DNA of 64,000 nt from Bacteroidales bacterium (GTDB taxonomy: Bacteria; Bacteroidota; Bacteroidia; Bacteroidales; UBA932). A program made the position numbers and the translations under genes. The notes under the pieces are model-generated. The model was not told the origin of the DNA. It worked only from the letters and a program-made list of their open reading frames with translations, and ran no database searches. The DNA lies in assembly GCA_017504965.1 (NCBI GenBank), contig JAFVQD010000003.1, positions 62,001 to 126,000 of the forward strand. The letters run 5' to 3'. How positions within the stretch are numbered: the first letter of the stretch is position 1; each line of letters begins with the position of its first letter. This document shows, in pieces, positions 24,917-35,036 of this stretch.

Positions 24917-27472
24917 TTTCACTTTCTTCTTTCCGAAGAGCTGGAAGTAAATCTCTTTGAAGACCATTACCGGGGCTGTTATCAGGATGATGGAGATCCA
25001 GGTGGAGAAGCTTAGTGGCTCGGTCTGGAAAACTTTGCCGCCGAACTGTACGATCAGGATAGTGGCGACCAGAACGAAGGCGATGATACCTGTAAATTTA
25101 CCATTTTTGGTGAGGCCGTCGAAGACAGATTTGTTCTTGCCGATAACACGGGCATTGAACATATTCCACCAGTTGATCATCATATAGAAAGCGAAGAACA
25201 TACTCGGAGTGACGCGTGACAGGGCCTCCATATTATTCATTCCCCATAGGATGAATGTACACAGCACCCATACGAAGCCGCCGAATCCGAAGATCGCTTT
25301 AGCCAGAGACTTGTCGATAATGAACTCATTGTGATCTCTTGGTTTGTCTTTAAGTACCCTCTCATCTGCAGGCTCCGAAGCCAGTGCGATGGCGGCAAGA
25401 GAATCCATAACGAGGTTAATCCACAGGAACTGGGTCACAGTGAAGGGCATCTCCACACCTACAAGTGGCCCGAAGAGGACGATAAGACACGCAGAGACAT
25501 TGATGGAGAGCTGGAGGAAGAAGAAATTCTTGATGTTCTTGTATAGAGAACGGCCCCATTTCACTCCGGTCACGATAGATGGGAATGCATCATCGAGTAG
25601 GACGATATCAGCAGCCTCTTTGGCTACAGAGGTACCTGTACCCATAGCGATACCCACATCTGCGTAGTTGAGGGATGGTGAGTCGTTGACACCGTCACCT
25701 GTCATAGCACAGACAAGACCTTTGGCTTGTGCCCATTTGAGGATATCAAGTTTATTCGATGGGGTACATCTGGCGATGACATTAGGAAATTCACGACCGT
25801 TTTTGGGATTCTCTATAGCTGTCCAGAAGTCTTTTGCCTCGATGGCCCATATATTCTGGAACCCTGCCTGGCGAGCGATCTCTCCACCGGTCTTGAAGTT
25901 GTCACCGGTCATCATAACTACATCTATCCCCGCTTCATAGCACTTCTCTATAGCAGACGGTACATCTGAGCGTACAGGGTCCTCGATAAACCAGGTGCCG
26001 ACATAAGTACAGTGGGACAATGCCTCTTTTGCATCAAGTCTCTCTTTGATAGAATCAAAATCTGACCCCGATATCATAGCTGCAGAGATAGCTCTTCTAC
26101 CTCTGTCCTGCTGTTTTGAGACACCTTTCATATATGTGTCATCCTTGATGATCTTGGATACCACTTCAGGGGCACCTTTGATCACGATAATCTCTTCGCC
26201 GCTATCTTTTTTACGGGCAGATGTCACCATATATTTCCAGGCACTTGAGAATGGGATTCTCGAAAGCACCTCATATTCGCTGCGGATCCTTTCAGACTTC
26301 TCTTCACCTATTGACTTGAGGATAGCGCACTCTGTAGGGTTACCCAGAGGGAGACCATTGTTTGACCAGTTGGCGGTAGAGTTGATAGAGCCGATCACAT
26401 CCATAAGTTCCTGTGATTCTCCCCTTACGTCTCTCTCCACTACTGTCATACTGTTCTGTGTGAGTGTGCCGGTCTTGTCGGTAAATATCACATTTACAGC
26501 ACCTACTGTCTCGCAGGCGTGCATCTTCTTCACGAGGTTGTTCTCCTTCGCCATAGTTTTCATCGAGAAGGCAAGGGCCAATGTTACAGATAGTGGAAGA
26601 CCCTCGGGAACAGCTACGATGATCACCACGATGGCGCTCATCAGGAATGCAAGTTCTTTGGTAAGTGTGGCGATAGTCCACTCAAAATGGTGACTTCCGA
26701 ATGCGAAATCCCAGTGCATAAGGTTCAGCACCACAAACATAGTGATCGCTATCACGAAAGCTGCGATACTGATCTTCCCTGCCAGCTCTTCAAGCTTGAT
26801 CTGCAGAGGGGTCTGCGCATTGGTCTCCTCCGATGCCTGACGGGTGGTCTTTCCTATCTCGGTCTCGTCACCCACTTTCACTACAATACCTTCTCCCATA
26901 CCCTGCTCGATAGTGGTGCCGCGGAGAAGCTGGTTAGGTGCAAATCCCGACCCTTCGTATGGCTCGGTCATCGCATATTTCGCTACCGCAACAGATTCAC
27001 CTGTCATCGCAGCCTCGGAAACCTTCATATCCACCGCTCCGATAAGCTCAATGTCTGCCGGGATCTCATCACCTGCAGAGAGGATTACGAGGTCGCCCAC
27101 GACCAATTGGTCTTTGGTAATCTCGATCACCACTCCGTTGCGGCGTACCTTCACAGGTTCGAAGTCCTTGTCGTTTTTCATCGCATCGAACTTCTTTTTC
27201 GCGCTGTACTCCTGCCAGAAGCCTACGCCTGTGGCCAGAAGGATGGCGATGATAATACCGATAGACTCGGTGAAATCCCCCTCCTTGATGCCGATAGCGA
27301 GGGTCACAGCGGTAGCTACCAGAAGTATGATGATGATAGGATCCTTGAATTTTTCAAAATAAAGTTTCCACCAAGGTGTGTCAGGTGGAGGGGTCAAAAG
27401 GTTTGGACCATGTTTCTCTCTGCTCTGTAGTACTTCCTGATCTGAAAGACCTTTATTATAAATTTCGCTCAT
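24914..27472 (-). CDS. Calcium-translocating P-type ATPase (PMCA/SERCA-like)
   Basis: An 852-residue P2-type cation ATPase. The phosphorylation site is DKTGTLTQN; GESVAV, MTGDNFKT and MTGDGVNDSPSL are the actuator and hinge motifs. The membrane motif VAVPEGLPLSVTLALAFS lies in helix M4, as in calcium pumps, and NLVMDSLAAIALASEP lies in M6. It probably exports calcium. The gene starts behind a TATCTTTG box near 27499 and is transcribed alone. Confidence 0.9.
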   Translation of the reverse strand: MSEIYNKGLSDQEVLQSREKHGPNLLTPPPDTPWWKLYFEKFKDPIIIILLVATAVTLAIGIKEGDFTESIGIIIAILLATGVGFWQEYSAKKKFDAMKNDKDFEPVKVRRNGVVIEITKDQLVVGDLVILSAGDEIPADIELIGAVDMKVSEAAMTGESVAVAKYAMTEPYEGSGFAPNQLLRGTTIEQGMGEGIVVKVGDETEIGKTTRQASEETNAQTPLQIKLEELAGKISIAAFVIAITMFVVLNLMHWDFAFGSHHFEWTIATLTKELAFLMSAIVVIIVAVPEGLPLSVTLALAFSMKTMAKENNLVKKMHACETVGAVNVIFTDKTGTLTQNSMTVVERDVRGESQELMDVIGSINSTANWSNNGLPLGNPTECAILKSIGEEKSERIRSEYEVLSRIPFSSAWKYMVTSARKKDSGEEIIVIKGAPEVVSKIIKDDTYMKGVSKQQDRGRRAISAAMISGSDFDSIKERLDAKEALSHCTYVGTWFIEDPVRSDVPSAIEKCYEAGIDVVMMTGDNFKTGGEIARQAGFQNIWAIEAKDFWTAIENPKNGREFPNVIARCTPSNKLDILKWAQAKGLVCAMTGDGVNDSPSLNYADVGIAMGTGTSVAKEAADIVLLDDAFPSIVTGVKWGRSLYKNIKNFFFLQLSINVSACLIVLFGPLVGVEMPFTVTQFLWINLVMDSLAAIALASEPADERVLKDKPRDHNEFIIDKSLAKAIFGFGGFVWVLCTFILWGMNNMEALSRVTPSMFFAFYMMINWWNMFNARVIGKNKSVFDGLTKNGKFTGIIAFVLVATILIVQFGGKVFQTEPLSFSTWISIILITAPVMVFKEIYFQLFGKKKVK

Positions 27473-27508
27473 AGATTTTGTCGTATAATGATTTGCAAAG
27501 ATAAAAAA

Positions 27509-27527
27509 AGCCGACTTTAAGTCGGCT
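27509..27527 (-). terminator. Intrinsic terminator behind the DUF4249 gene
   Basis: On the minus strand AGCCGACTT/AAGTCGGCT forms a 9-bp stem followed by seven T residues. It closes the TonB receptor/DUF4249 unit just before the promoter of the calcium ATPase. Confidence 0.8.
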
Positions 27528-27564
27528 CTTTGTAAGCAAAAAATGTGCCAAGCAATAATAGAAT

Positions 27565-28569
27565 TTACAAATAAATAATATGTTTGTCAGAACTTAGTCC
27601 ACCCAATATTCCCCATCCATTTTTAATATTGCTGTGAATATGGATTGGCTCTGTAAATGCATCCTGCTGTGTGATACGGTATAGCATCGTTGATTTTAAA
27701 TAATAATACAAATCTTTTGTAATGGATTGAAGTTCAATTATTAGATGATTAGTGTACGGATCACCTCTTCTTAATCGACTCTCTACCGTAAATTCATAAT
27801 TTTCTCCATTAAAATGTTGGTCCGAGAATACATTTGAAAAAAATGCTGGCCACCCTCTATAGCTTCTGAATAGTTGATTGTCAAAAAAAATTTCGTTATC
27901 CGATGTGAAAATATCGTTATGTATATATGCTATTTCTCCATTTTCATATGAGGATAAAGCGTAGCTTCTTACCTTTAACCTGTAAAAATTATTTTCATAG
28001 GAAGGATCGCATATTTTTAATGTTACTCTGGCTATAGTATCTTTACCCATACTATCATATAAACCATCATCTGTAATGGTACTGTTTTTTGGTGAGTACA
28101 TCTTCGTGTATGACATAATTTCCAGATGTGGGTAATTAGGTATTTCAATTTCATTAGAGGTTGAGGAGATCCCTCTGTTTTCTATAGTAATCTTTATACA
28201 ATCACCGGATTGTGGTATATAGGACGATACGTAACAATATTTTTCCTGGTCATATGACATTGTTACTGTTTTATTATGATTGATAGATAATGATACGTTA
28301 GCATCAGCAACAGTAGCTGAGTCCCTATAAAATTGTTCATACATTTCTTCTTGCAATGCTTGATATACCCAATGATCATTACCCCCAAGTATTGCTTGCT
28401 TGTTGTAGAATGGATATGCTTTGGTTACTGATACTGAAAAAACTGAGTCAGTAGAAGCTAGAGCATTTACCACCAATCCATCAAATTTAACGTCGTCTTC
28501 ATTAAATTTTACTATTTTTTCACAACTGCTTAATAATAGCAAGATAAATATTAATATAGCATTCCTCAT
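27565..28569 (-). CDS. DUF4249 lipoprotein
   Basis: A 334-residue protein with lipoprotein signal ending LLLSSC (Cys16). The early part (DDVKFDGLVVNALASTDSVFSVSVTKAYPF) and the later GDCIKITIENRG and GDPYTNHLIIELQSIT match DUF4249, which is nearly always encoded next to a TonB-dependent receptor. It is probably the surface partner of the receptor at 28582, with which it forms an operon (12-bp gap). The pair is more AT-rich than its neighbours, which may mean later acquisition. Confidence 0.8.
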   Translation of the reverse strand: MRNAILIFILLLLSSCEKIVKFNEDDVKFDGLVVNALASTDSVFSVSVTKAYPFYNKQAILGGNDHWVYQALQEEMYEQFYRDSATVADANVSLSINHNKTVTMSYDQEKYCYVSSYIPQSGDCIKITIENRGISSTSNEIEIPNYPHLEIMSYTKMYSPKNSTITDDGLYDSMGKDTIARVTLKICDPSYENNFYRLKVRSYALSSYENGEIAYIHNDIFTSDNEIFFDNQLFRSYRGWPAFFSNVFSDQHFNGENYEFTVESRLRRGDPYTNHLIIELQSITKDLYYYLKSTMLYRITQQDAFTEPIHIHSNIKNGWGILGGLSSDKHIIYL

Positions 28570-28581
28570 TTTTTCGTATGA

Positions 28582-30894
28582 TTAAAAAGAATAAGCAATA
28601 TTCATAGAGGGCATAAATGGAATCATACATATCCCCTTTAAGACAGTCTCATTATTATGATATCCTATGTATACGCTTGATATATTCATTCTATTGTAAA
28701 GATTAATTATAGCTAAAGATATACGCAAGTCGCCTGTAAGTATTTTTGTGTTGTAAGATACACTTATGTCCAATCTGTGGATATTCGGTAAAATGAAGCC
28801 GTTACGTTGGTTGTGGGTGTAATACATCAAATATTTATCAAAAAAAGTCCCCCTTTCTGGGGTAGGAGAAGATATTTCCCCTTGTTTATATCCTTCAGAG
28901 GAGAAAGGGTCTCCATAGGCATCGTATTCATCCAAATTACCTCCATAGATACTTGTTGTAGTTACAGTGCCCCTTCTACCAGTCTGAAAAGTCCAGGTGC
29001 CTGATATATTCCAGTGTTCATTTATATTTTGGGATACAGTTATATTAAGATTATGTCGTTGGTCATTATCTGCATAAAATTCATCTCCACCATTTATTAC
29101 GCCATCAGGAGAGTCAAATTTTCTTAGTGATTTTGATAGGGTATATCCAATCAAGCCAGTAGTTTTTCCTTTAGTCTTCTCTAATAAAAACTCAATACCA
29201 TAAGCTTTGCCATCACCAATTGCTATAAGGTCTTCCCAATTTCCATATGAATTGGTAAAGGAGGCTCCTTCCAGATATTCAATTAAATTTTCTTGTTTCT
29301 TATAATACCCCTCCAATGTTAGGTTAATGTTGTCCTTAATTTCAAAGTTATAGCCGATTGCAAACTGATCAGAGAACATCAATGGTAGATTTTCTGTAAT
29401 AGGTACCCAGATGCAAGATGGCATAACAAGATTGTTGGAACTTAACAGATGAATGCCTTGCGATATTCTGGAATAAGATGTCTTGATTGACATTTTTTCG
29501 TAAATCAAGTATCTTATTGATGCACGAGGCTCGATTGAGTGGTATGACTTCTTTTTAATATTGTAAAAGGAATATCTTAACCCCAAATTCATCTTTAAAT
29601 ATTCATTCAAGATCAAGTCGTCCTCCACATAAAGAGATAGTGTCAGTAAATTATAAATATTAGATATTAAAGTATCAACACGTGTGGATGATTCTACCTT
29701 TTCTTCATCAAAAAAAGAGCACCTATGCCTTTCTTTGTAAATGTCAACAGCAGGTTTAACATTTTGCAAGGAAATTTTTGCTCCCCATCTGATATTATGC
29801 CTATTAAGATTTTTATGAAAGTCTGATGAGAATGATAAATCTTTTATTTTGGAAGTTTGATCCAGAATTGATTTTTCCTGTAAAAAGTATATAATGTCAG
29901 AAGACAGTAAATTGGTATTTATTTCCTCTTTAGAGTTTGTATTTATTAATTTATGGTCATATCTGCTGAAACTGATTCTTGAATTATGGTACAAGTTGTT
30001 TCCGTTATTGTATGTGTACGATAGTCCTGTAACCATATTGCTCCATTTGCTCTCTGATCCGTTATAAATTTTATTGTTATGACTAATGCCATTGTTTACA
30101 GTGTACTGGTTACTTTCTGATGGAGAAGTGTTATTTTTGTCCCGACCCATATAAAAAATTGCGGAAAGGCTCCCTTTCTTTGAGAATCTATGGACAATCT
30201 TGGCATTTATATCATAATAATTCATATTTGCATATGGTCTGAGGTTTTCTGAGTCGTCATAGATGTTTTTTAATACAGGTGCTAAAATTGCATTGAAATA
30301 CGAAATTCTACCAGCAATATTAAAGGATGTCTTGTTTTTATATATTGGTCCATCTATTTGTATCTTAGAGGAGAGGAGGCCAATGTTAACATTTCCGTGA
30401 ATCTTTTTAAAGTCCCCATCTTTAAGATGTACATTTATTGTACTGGAGAGCCTTTCACCATATCGTGCAGGAAAGCCACCCTTATATAGAGTGACATAAT
30501 CAGTTATATCAGGATTTATTGCAGAAACAAATCCATTCATATGCTCTACATTATATAGAGTGACACCATCCAGTGTTATATGATTCTGGTCATATTCTCC
30601 ACCTCTTACATAAATACCAGACATTCCATCTCCTGATGATTGTACACCCGGAATCTTTTGAAGAGACTTCATTATGTCAATCTCTCCTAATAAAAAAGGG
30701 ATTGTCCGGACCTGGTCTATCGGCAATTTGACTGTACTTATCTGTGAACTTTTTATATCGTAGACATCAAAATCTCCGTATATATACAAATCGGGTATTG
30801 ATTGAAAGTTAGTAGTCGTATCTATTTGTTTTTGAGCATATGACACAGATAGATGCGATAAACAAAAAAGGATAATATAAAATTTTTTAACCAT
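28582..30894 (-). CDS. TonB-dependent outer-membrane receptor
   Basis: 770 residues from the ATG at 30894 (signal MVKKFYIILFCLSHLSVSYA). The plug domain is clear: GEIDIMKSLQKIPGVQSSGDGMSGIYVRGG, then QNHITLDGVTLYN and PARYGERLSSTINVHLKDG. The rest is a 22-strand barrel pattern. Unlike many Bacteroidota receptors, it has no N-terminal carboxypeptidase-regulatory-like domain before the plug. The DUF4249 partner suggests uptake of a small ligand or cofactor; the substrate is unknown. Confidence 0.85.
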   Translation of the reverse strand: MVKKFYIILFCLSHLSVSYAQKQIDTTTNFQSIPDLYIYGDFDVYDIKSSQISTVKLPIDQVRTIPFLLGEIDIMKSLQKIPGVQSSGDGMSGIYVRGGEYDQNHITLDGVTLYNVEHMNGFVSAINPDITDYVTLYKGGFPARYGERLSSTINVHLKDGDFKKIHGNVNIGLLSSKIQIDGPIYKNKTSFNIAGRISYFNAILAPVLKNIYDDSENLRPYANMNYYDINAKIVHRFSKKGSLSAIFYMGRDKNNTSPSESNQYTVNNGISHNNKIYNGSESKWSNMVTGLSYTYNNGNNLYHNSRISFSRYDHKLINTNSKEEINTNLLSSDIIYFLQEKSILDQTSKIKDLSFSSDFHKNLNRHNIRWGAKISLQNVKPAVDIYKERHRCSFFDEEKVESSTRVDTLISNIYNLLTLSLYVEDDLILNEYLKMNLGLRYSFYNIKKKSYHSIEPRASIRYLIYEKMSIKTSYSRISQGIHLLSSNNLVMPSCIWVPITENLPLMFSDQFAIGYNFEIKDNINLTLEGYYKKQENLIEYLEGASFTNSYGNWEDLIAIGDGKAYGIEFLLEKTKGKTTGLIGYTLSKSLRKFDSPDGVINGGDEFYADNDQRHNLNITVSQNINEHWNISGTWTFQTGRRGTVTTTSIYGGNLDEYDAYGDPFSSEGYKQGEISSPTPERGTFFDKYLMYYTHNQRNGFILPNIHRLDISVSYNTKILTGDLRISLAIINLYNRMNISSVYIGYHNNETVLKGICMIPFMPSMNIAYSF

Positions 30895-31018
30895 ATTTCT
30901 GGCATTTGACAAGCATCCTGCATTTCTTTAAGCGATTGAAATTGTCTCCAAACTATGGGATCTGTTACACAATTATGGCTAATGGCATATAGTTTAGTAT
31001 AGTATTGAGCTTTTGGAT

Positions 31019-31477
31019 TTAGTTCACTTGGACACCTTTTGATTTTAAATCATCAACAATTAACCAAATTTGATCCTTATTCACCATTTCCAGTTTAAAA
31101 AATGCAGTCCCATTATCATTCTTTTCGACCAATATGCTACATTCAGAATTCAATCCGTCTTGCAATGTAATAGATTTAATATCACTATATGGAAATGACT
31201 TTGAAAACATGGAAGAAACGGCATTTGCAATAACAAGTCGCTCTTGATGAGTCACTATGTAGTAATTCCTTTTTATTACCATCACATAAAATAAACAAAT
31301 AAAGACAATAAATGCTACACTAATAACAATTAAAGTTGCTTTAAAAGACTCTTTAGCAAGACCATCCAAACATAAGATACGTATTACAAACATTATACTA
31401 AAATATATAGATAACACTGCTATTGCCATAGACTCTAATACTATCCTATAGCCTTTATTATTTGTATATTTCCTCAT
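31019..31477 (-). CDS. Two-helix membrane protein with C-terminal PH-like domain (copy 2)
   Basis: A 152-residue protein with two membrane helices in the first 80 residues and then a domain starting NYYIVTHQERLVIANAV..FPYSDIKSITLQ and ending LKSKGVQVN. This pattern (yyiv... i.....Y.dI.si) resembles bacterial PH-like domains. It is a divergent tandem copy of the gene just upstream, and its ATG overlaps that gene's stop by one base (TAATG). Function unknown. Confidence 0.6.
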   Translation of the reverse strand: MRKYTNNKGYRIVLESMAIAVLSIYFSIMFVIRILCLDGLAKESFKATLIVISVAFIVFICLFYVMVIKRNYYIVTHQERLVIANAVSSMFSKSFPYSDIKSITLQDGLNSECSILVEKNDNGTAFFKLEMVNKDQIWLIVDDLKSKGVQVN

Positions 31478-31899
31478 TAGTATTTAACCTCTACTCTATT
31501 TAAAGCTTTTAAATCAGCGACTATCATCTTTATTTGAGCCTCGTTGACCATTCCTAAAGAATACCTACACCCTTTACCGGACTTTTTGTTTATCACAATA
31601 CAGTTGCCAGCCGGGTGACGTCTCTCAAAAGTAAATGACTCTATGTCGTTATACTTATATTTCCTTGACAAAAAAGAAAGAACTCCGTTATTGATAATTA
31701 TATACTCATCTTCTATTGTTATATAATAGTTTTTGTCCACAATAGTAACATAGAAGAGAGAAGTAAAAATAATAAACAATAGAACTAACGATATAATATC
31801 AATCTCACCATCCAATATACATAAAATCAAAGACAACACCATTATGGCTAATGGCATATGAAATGACATAAATCTTTTAGATGTTTTATACTCTTTCAT
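31477..31899 (-). CDS. Two-helix membrane protein with C-terminal PH-like domain (copy 1)
   Basis: A 140-residue paralogue of the gene at 31019: two membrane helices, then KNYYITIEDEYIIINNGVLS and KYNDIESFTF, ending MVNEAQIKMIVADLKALN. The shared ending (EMVNKDQIWLIVDDLKSK in the other copy) shows tandem duplication. The pair lies downstream of pruA on the same strand. Confidence 0.6.
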   Translation of the reverse strand: MKEYKTSKRFMSFHMPLAIMVLSLILCILDGEIDIISLVLLFIIFTSLFYVTIVDKNYYITIEDEYIIINNGVLSFLSRKYKYNDIESFTFERRHPAGNCIVINKKSGKGCRYSLGMVNEAQIKMIVADLKALNRVEVKY

Positions 31900-31953
31900 A
31901 TTAATACCATCTGCTACCCTTAAGGATAGCAGATGTATATGGCGGTGTGCGGA

Positions 31954-33579
31954 TTACTTCATATATGTATATCTGTAGTCGGTGGGGCTGACAAGGGTCT
32001 CCTTGATGGCTCTTGGGATTACCCAGCGGATGAGGTTGAATTCGCCGCCGGCCTTATCGTTGGTACCCGATGCGCGTGAGCCGCCGAATGGCTGCATACC
32101 CACTACCGCTCCGGTAGGTTTGTCGTTGATGTAGAAGTTGCCGGCAGTGTATCGGAGGGCGTCTGCCACCTTCTGGACTGCCACACGGTCCCTTCCGAAG
32201 ACTGCACCTGTCAAGCCATAAGGTGAAGTGGTGTCACAAAGTTTGATAGCCTCTTCAAGGTCAGCATCTTCATATACATATACTGTAAGTACAGGTCCGA
32301 AGATCTCCTCTTCGATAGATTTGAAGTGAGGGTTTGATGTCTGGATAACTGTAGGCTCCACGAAGTAGCCTTTGGATTTGTCGCACTTGCCACCCACTAC
32401 GATTTCAGCATCAGGGGCAGCTTTTGCATACTCGATATATGAAGAGATGTTGTCAAATGATGTCTCGTCGATAACGGCATTGATGAAGTTGTCGAAGTCA
32501 CATACATCACCCATACTTACCTCGTCAGCACGTCTTCTGATACCCTCCAGAATATCGTTCCACAGCGATTTTGGTGCATACATACGGGATGCGGCCGAGC
32601 ATTTCTGCCCCTGGAACTCAAATGCTCCGCAGAATGCTGCATTGGCAACCTCCTCGGCATTTGCAGAAGGGTGTACGAAGATGAAGTCCTTGCCACCGGT
32701 CTCACCTACCAGACGGGGGTATGATTTGTATTGGCCGATCCTCTCACCCACCTGTCTCCAAAGGGTGTTGAAGGTAGCGCTTGATCCTGTGAAGTGGATA
32801 CCTGCCAAATCTGGTGATTCGAGGGTGTATTTGCCGATAAGGGCACCGCTTCCGCAGAGGAAGTTCACCACACCTGCAGGGAGACCTGCCTCTTCGTAAA
32901 TCTTCATAAGGTAGTAGTTCGAAAGTATGGCTGTGGTAGAGGTCTTCCATACTGTGGTGTTACCCATAAGTACAGGTGACATATTCAGGTTCGATGCGAT
33001 AGAGGTGAAGTTGAAAGGGCTCACTGCCAATACGAAACCTTCAAGTCCTCTGTACTCTACACTGTTGATCTGACCTGGGGCACTCTTTGGCTGGGTGCTG
33101 TATATTTTGGAAGCAAAAGCTACATTGTATCTGAAGAAGTCTACAGTCTCGCAAGCTGCGTCGATCTCTGCCTGATATATATTCTTGCTCTGACCGAGCA
33201 TACACGATGCATTGATCAGTGCGCGGTATTTGCCGGCGATAAGGTCGGCGATTTTAAGCATTATGGTAGCTCTTACTGTCCAGTCAAGTTCTGACCACTC
33301 CTTGCGTGCGCGAAGAGCCGCATCAATCGCCATTTTCACCTCTTTTTCACCTGCCTTGTGGTATCTTGCGAGGACGTGGCCGTGGTCGTGTGGCATCACC
33401 ACTTCGCCCATATCTCCTGTACGCACCTCTTTACCATCGATAATCAGAGGGATCTCAATGACTGTTTTATTTTGTCTTTTAAGTTCAGCCTCGAGAGCTT
33501 CTCTCTCCGGGCTACCTTTAAGATAAGATTTTACCGGCTCGTTTGCCGGAAGGGGGAAAGAATAAATAGCGTTGTTCAT
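31954..33579 (-). CDS. pruA: L-glutamate gamma-semialdehyde dehydrogenase
   Basis: A 541-residue aldehyde dehydrogenase of normal length for the PruA family. Catalytic Glu is in RLVGETGGKDF and catalytic Cys in FEFQGQKCSAASRMY. The N-terminus (NEPVKSYLKGSPEREALEAELKR) is typical of P5C dehydrogenases. It oxidises glutamate semialdehyde to glutamate in proline breakdown, using NAD. It lies 14 bp after queH on the same strand. Confidence 0.95.
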   Translation of the reverse strand: MNNAIYSFPLPANEPVKSYLKGSPEREALEAELKRQNKTVIEIPLIIDGKEVRTGDMGEVVMPHDHGHVLARYHKAGEKEVKMAIDAALRARKEWSELDWTVRATIMLKIADLIAGKYRALINASCMLGQSKNIYQAEIDAACETVDFFRYNVAFASKIYSTQPKSAPGQINSVEYRGLEGFVLAVSPFNFTSIASNLNMSPVLMGNTTVWKTSTTAILSNYYLMKIYEEAGLPAGVVNFLCGSGALIGKYTLESPDLAGIHFTGSSATFNTLWRQVGERIGQYKSYPRLVGETGGKDFIFVHPSANAEEVANAAFCGAFEFQGQKCSAASRMYAPKSLWNDILEGIRRRADEVSMGDVCDFDNFINAVIDETSFDNISSYIEYAKAAPDAEIVVGGKCDKSKGYFVEPTVIQTSNPHFKSIEEEIFGPVLTVYVYEDADLEEAIKLCDTTSPYGLTGAVFGRDRVAVQKVADALRYTAGNFYINDKPTGAVVGMQPFGGSRASGTNDKAGGEFNLIRWVIPRAIKETLVSPTDYRYTYMK

Positions 33580-33593
33580 ATTTTTATGGTTTT

Positions 33594-34157
33594 TTAAATT
33601 TGTTTGTTGTTTCTGATTGAAAATTCACATCCGCAGTACTGCTGATTGTAGAACTGCTTGGCAAGCTCATTGCGCCTCTCATAGAGGCCTCCTTTGCGCC
33701 AGTTCCTGTCCCAGAATGTGGCCCCATCGGGGTGCTGCGAAGCTGCCCAATTGCCTGCGGCAATGATCTGGTTAAGGTCCTTCCATCGGGAGGAGGCGAG
33801 GGTGGTGGTGAAGCAGTCGAACCCGTTCTGCGAGGCGTATTGCGCAGCGCGCAGAAGGCGGTACCTGAAGCATTCGAGGCACCTGGCTCCTCTCTCAGGC
33901 TCAGAGGCCAGATGGCAAAGCCCCTCTCTCCACTGCGCGTGGTCGTCATCCCAGTGGCTGTCGTCCAAGTCCACTATGGGGACTCCGATCTGCGCAGCAT
34001 ACCGCACTATCTCCTCTTTTCTGCGGAGGTACTCATCCTCTGGGAAGATGTTCGGGTTATAGAAGAAAATGGTAGTGGCATAATTATTGTCCTGCAACCA
34101 TTCGAGTATGGCTGCAGAGCAAGGGGCACAGCAGGAGTGTAGAAGCACTTTGGTCAT
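33594..34157 (-). CDS. queH: Epoxyqueuosine reductase QueH
   Basis: A 187-residue protein with the Cys-rich QueH (DUF208) pattern: HSCCAPCSAA at the N-terminus (CC and C+3), FYNPNIFPEDEYLRRK, ARCLECFRYRL and YCGCEFS. QueH reduces epoxyqueuosine to queuosine in tRNA, a role otherwise filled by the cobalamin-dependent QueG. A TATATTTG box (34170-34163 on the minus strand) lies only 5 nt before the start codon, so the message may be leaderless. Confidence 0.95.
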   Translation of the reverse strand: MTKVLLHSCCAPCSAAILEWLQDNNYATTIFFYNPNIFPEDEYLRRKEEIVRYAAQIGVPIVDLDDSHWDDDHAQWREGLCHLASEPERGARCLECFRYRLLRAAQYASQNGFDCFTTTLASSRWKDLNQIIAAGNWAASQHPDGATFWDRNWRKGGLYERRNELAKQFYNQQYCGCEFSIRNNKQI

Positions 34158-34169
34158 ACATACAAATAT

Positions 34170-35036
34170 ATGAAAATTTTAACTTTAATACTCATAATGA
34201 CAATACTATTTCCAAAAGAAAATGCCGAGGCTCAGGAGTGTGGGCCCAAAGTGGGTGTATTCCTCAGTGGTGGAGGGGCATTGGGCTTTGCCCATATAGG
34301 TATGCTTCAGGCTCTGGAAGAGGCCGGGATATCCCCGGAATATGTCTCCGGAGCCAGTATGGGGGCGCTTGTAGGGGCTTTCTACAGTGCAGGGAATGAC
34401 CCTCAGCAGATAAAGGAGATAGTTATGAAAGAGAAACTCTACAAGAGGGAGAATCTCTTCGCACTTTCGGGTGCAAAGGTGAAAGGGGTGAGCCTCTCGG
34501 CCAATAGGAAAGTGAGGAACATCCTGAGCAGACACATCGGGACAGATCAGTTTGATGATCTCGAGAAGCATTTTATGGTGGCGGTATCGAACCTTACAGA
34601 ATCGCAGACCGAGGTGATCGATTCGGGCGATGGTCTTATAGACTATCTGCTGGCATCGATGGCGATACCGGGAGTTTTTGAGCCTGTCGTTATCGATGGG
34701 GATATATATGTGGATGGCGGATCGCTGAACCATTTCCCTACCAAGAGTATAAGGGAGAAGGTGGATATCCTGATAGGGATAGATGTGATGCCCAGAAAGG
34801 GTGATGTGACGATAAGTAACACAAAAGATCTCCTCACCAGTTTTATCCACTCACTGGCTATAGTGAGCGGAGAAGAGGGAAGAGATCTTTGTGACTATAT
34901 GGTAGAATCATCGGCCATAAACTTCTATAGTGCCTTCGACTTCGATAAATTCGAAGAGATCCATAACTACGGTTATGAGACGATGAAGAAGTATCTGGAA
35001 GAACATCCGGAACTTGTAGCGGAGGTTACTCCATAA
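34170..35036 (+). CDS. Patatin-like phospholipase
   Basis: A 288-residue secreted patatin. The signal is MKILTLILIMTILF. The oxyanion hole is GVFLSGGGALGFAHIG, the nucleophile elbow is GASMGA and the catalytic Asp is in YVDGGSLNHFP. It is probably a periplasmic or outer-membrane lipid acyl hydrolase. Length and motifs are complete. Its end overlaps the convergent serine hydrolase gene by 11 bp. Confidence 0.9.
   Translation: MKILTLILIMTILFPKENAEAQECGPKVGVFLSGGGALGFAHIGMLQALEEAGISPEYVSGASMGALVGAFYSAGNDPQQIKEIVMKEKLYKRENLFALSGAKVKGVSLSANRKVRNILSRHIGTDQFDDLEKHFMVAVSNLTESQTEVIDSGDGLIDYLLASMAIPGVFEPVVIDGDIYVDGGSLNHFPTKSIREKVDILIGIDVMPRKGDVTISNTKDLLTSFIHSLAIVSGEEGRDLCDYMVESSAINFYSAFDFDKFEEIHNYGYETMKKYLEEHPELVAEVTP

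Noticed and set aside
26046..27430. Long frames opposite the calcium ATPase gene
   Set aside because: They are complements of a clear P-type ATPase and show no domain.
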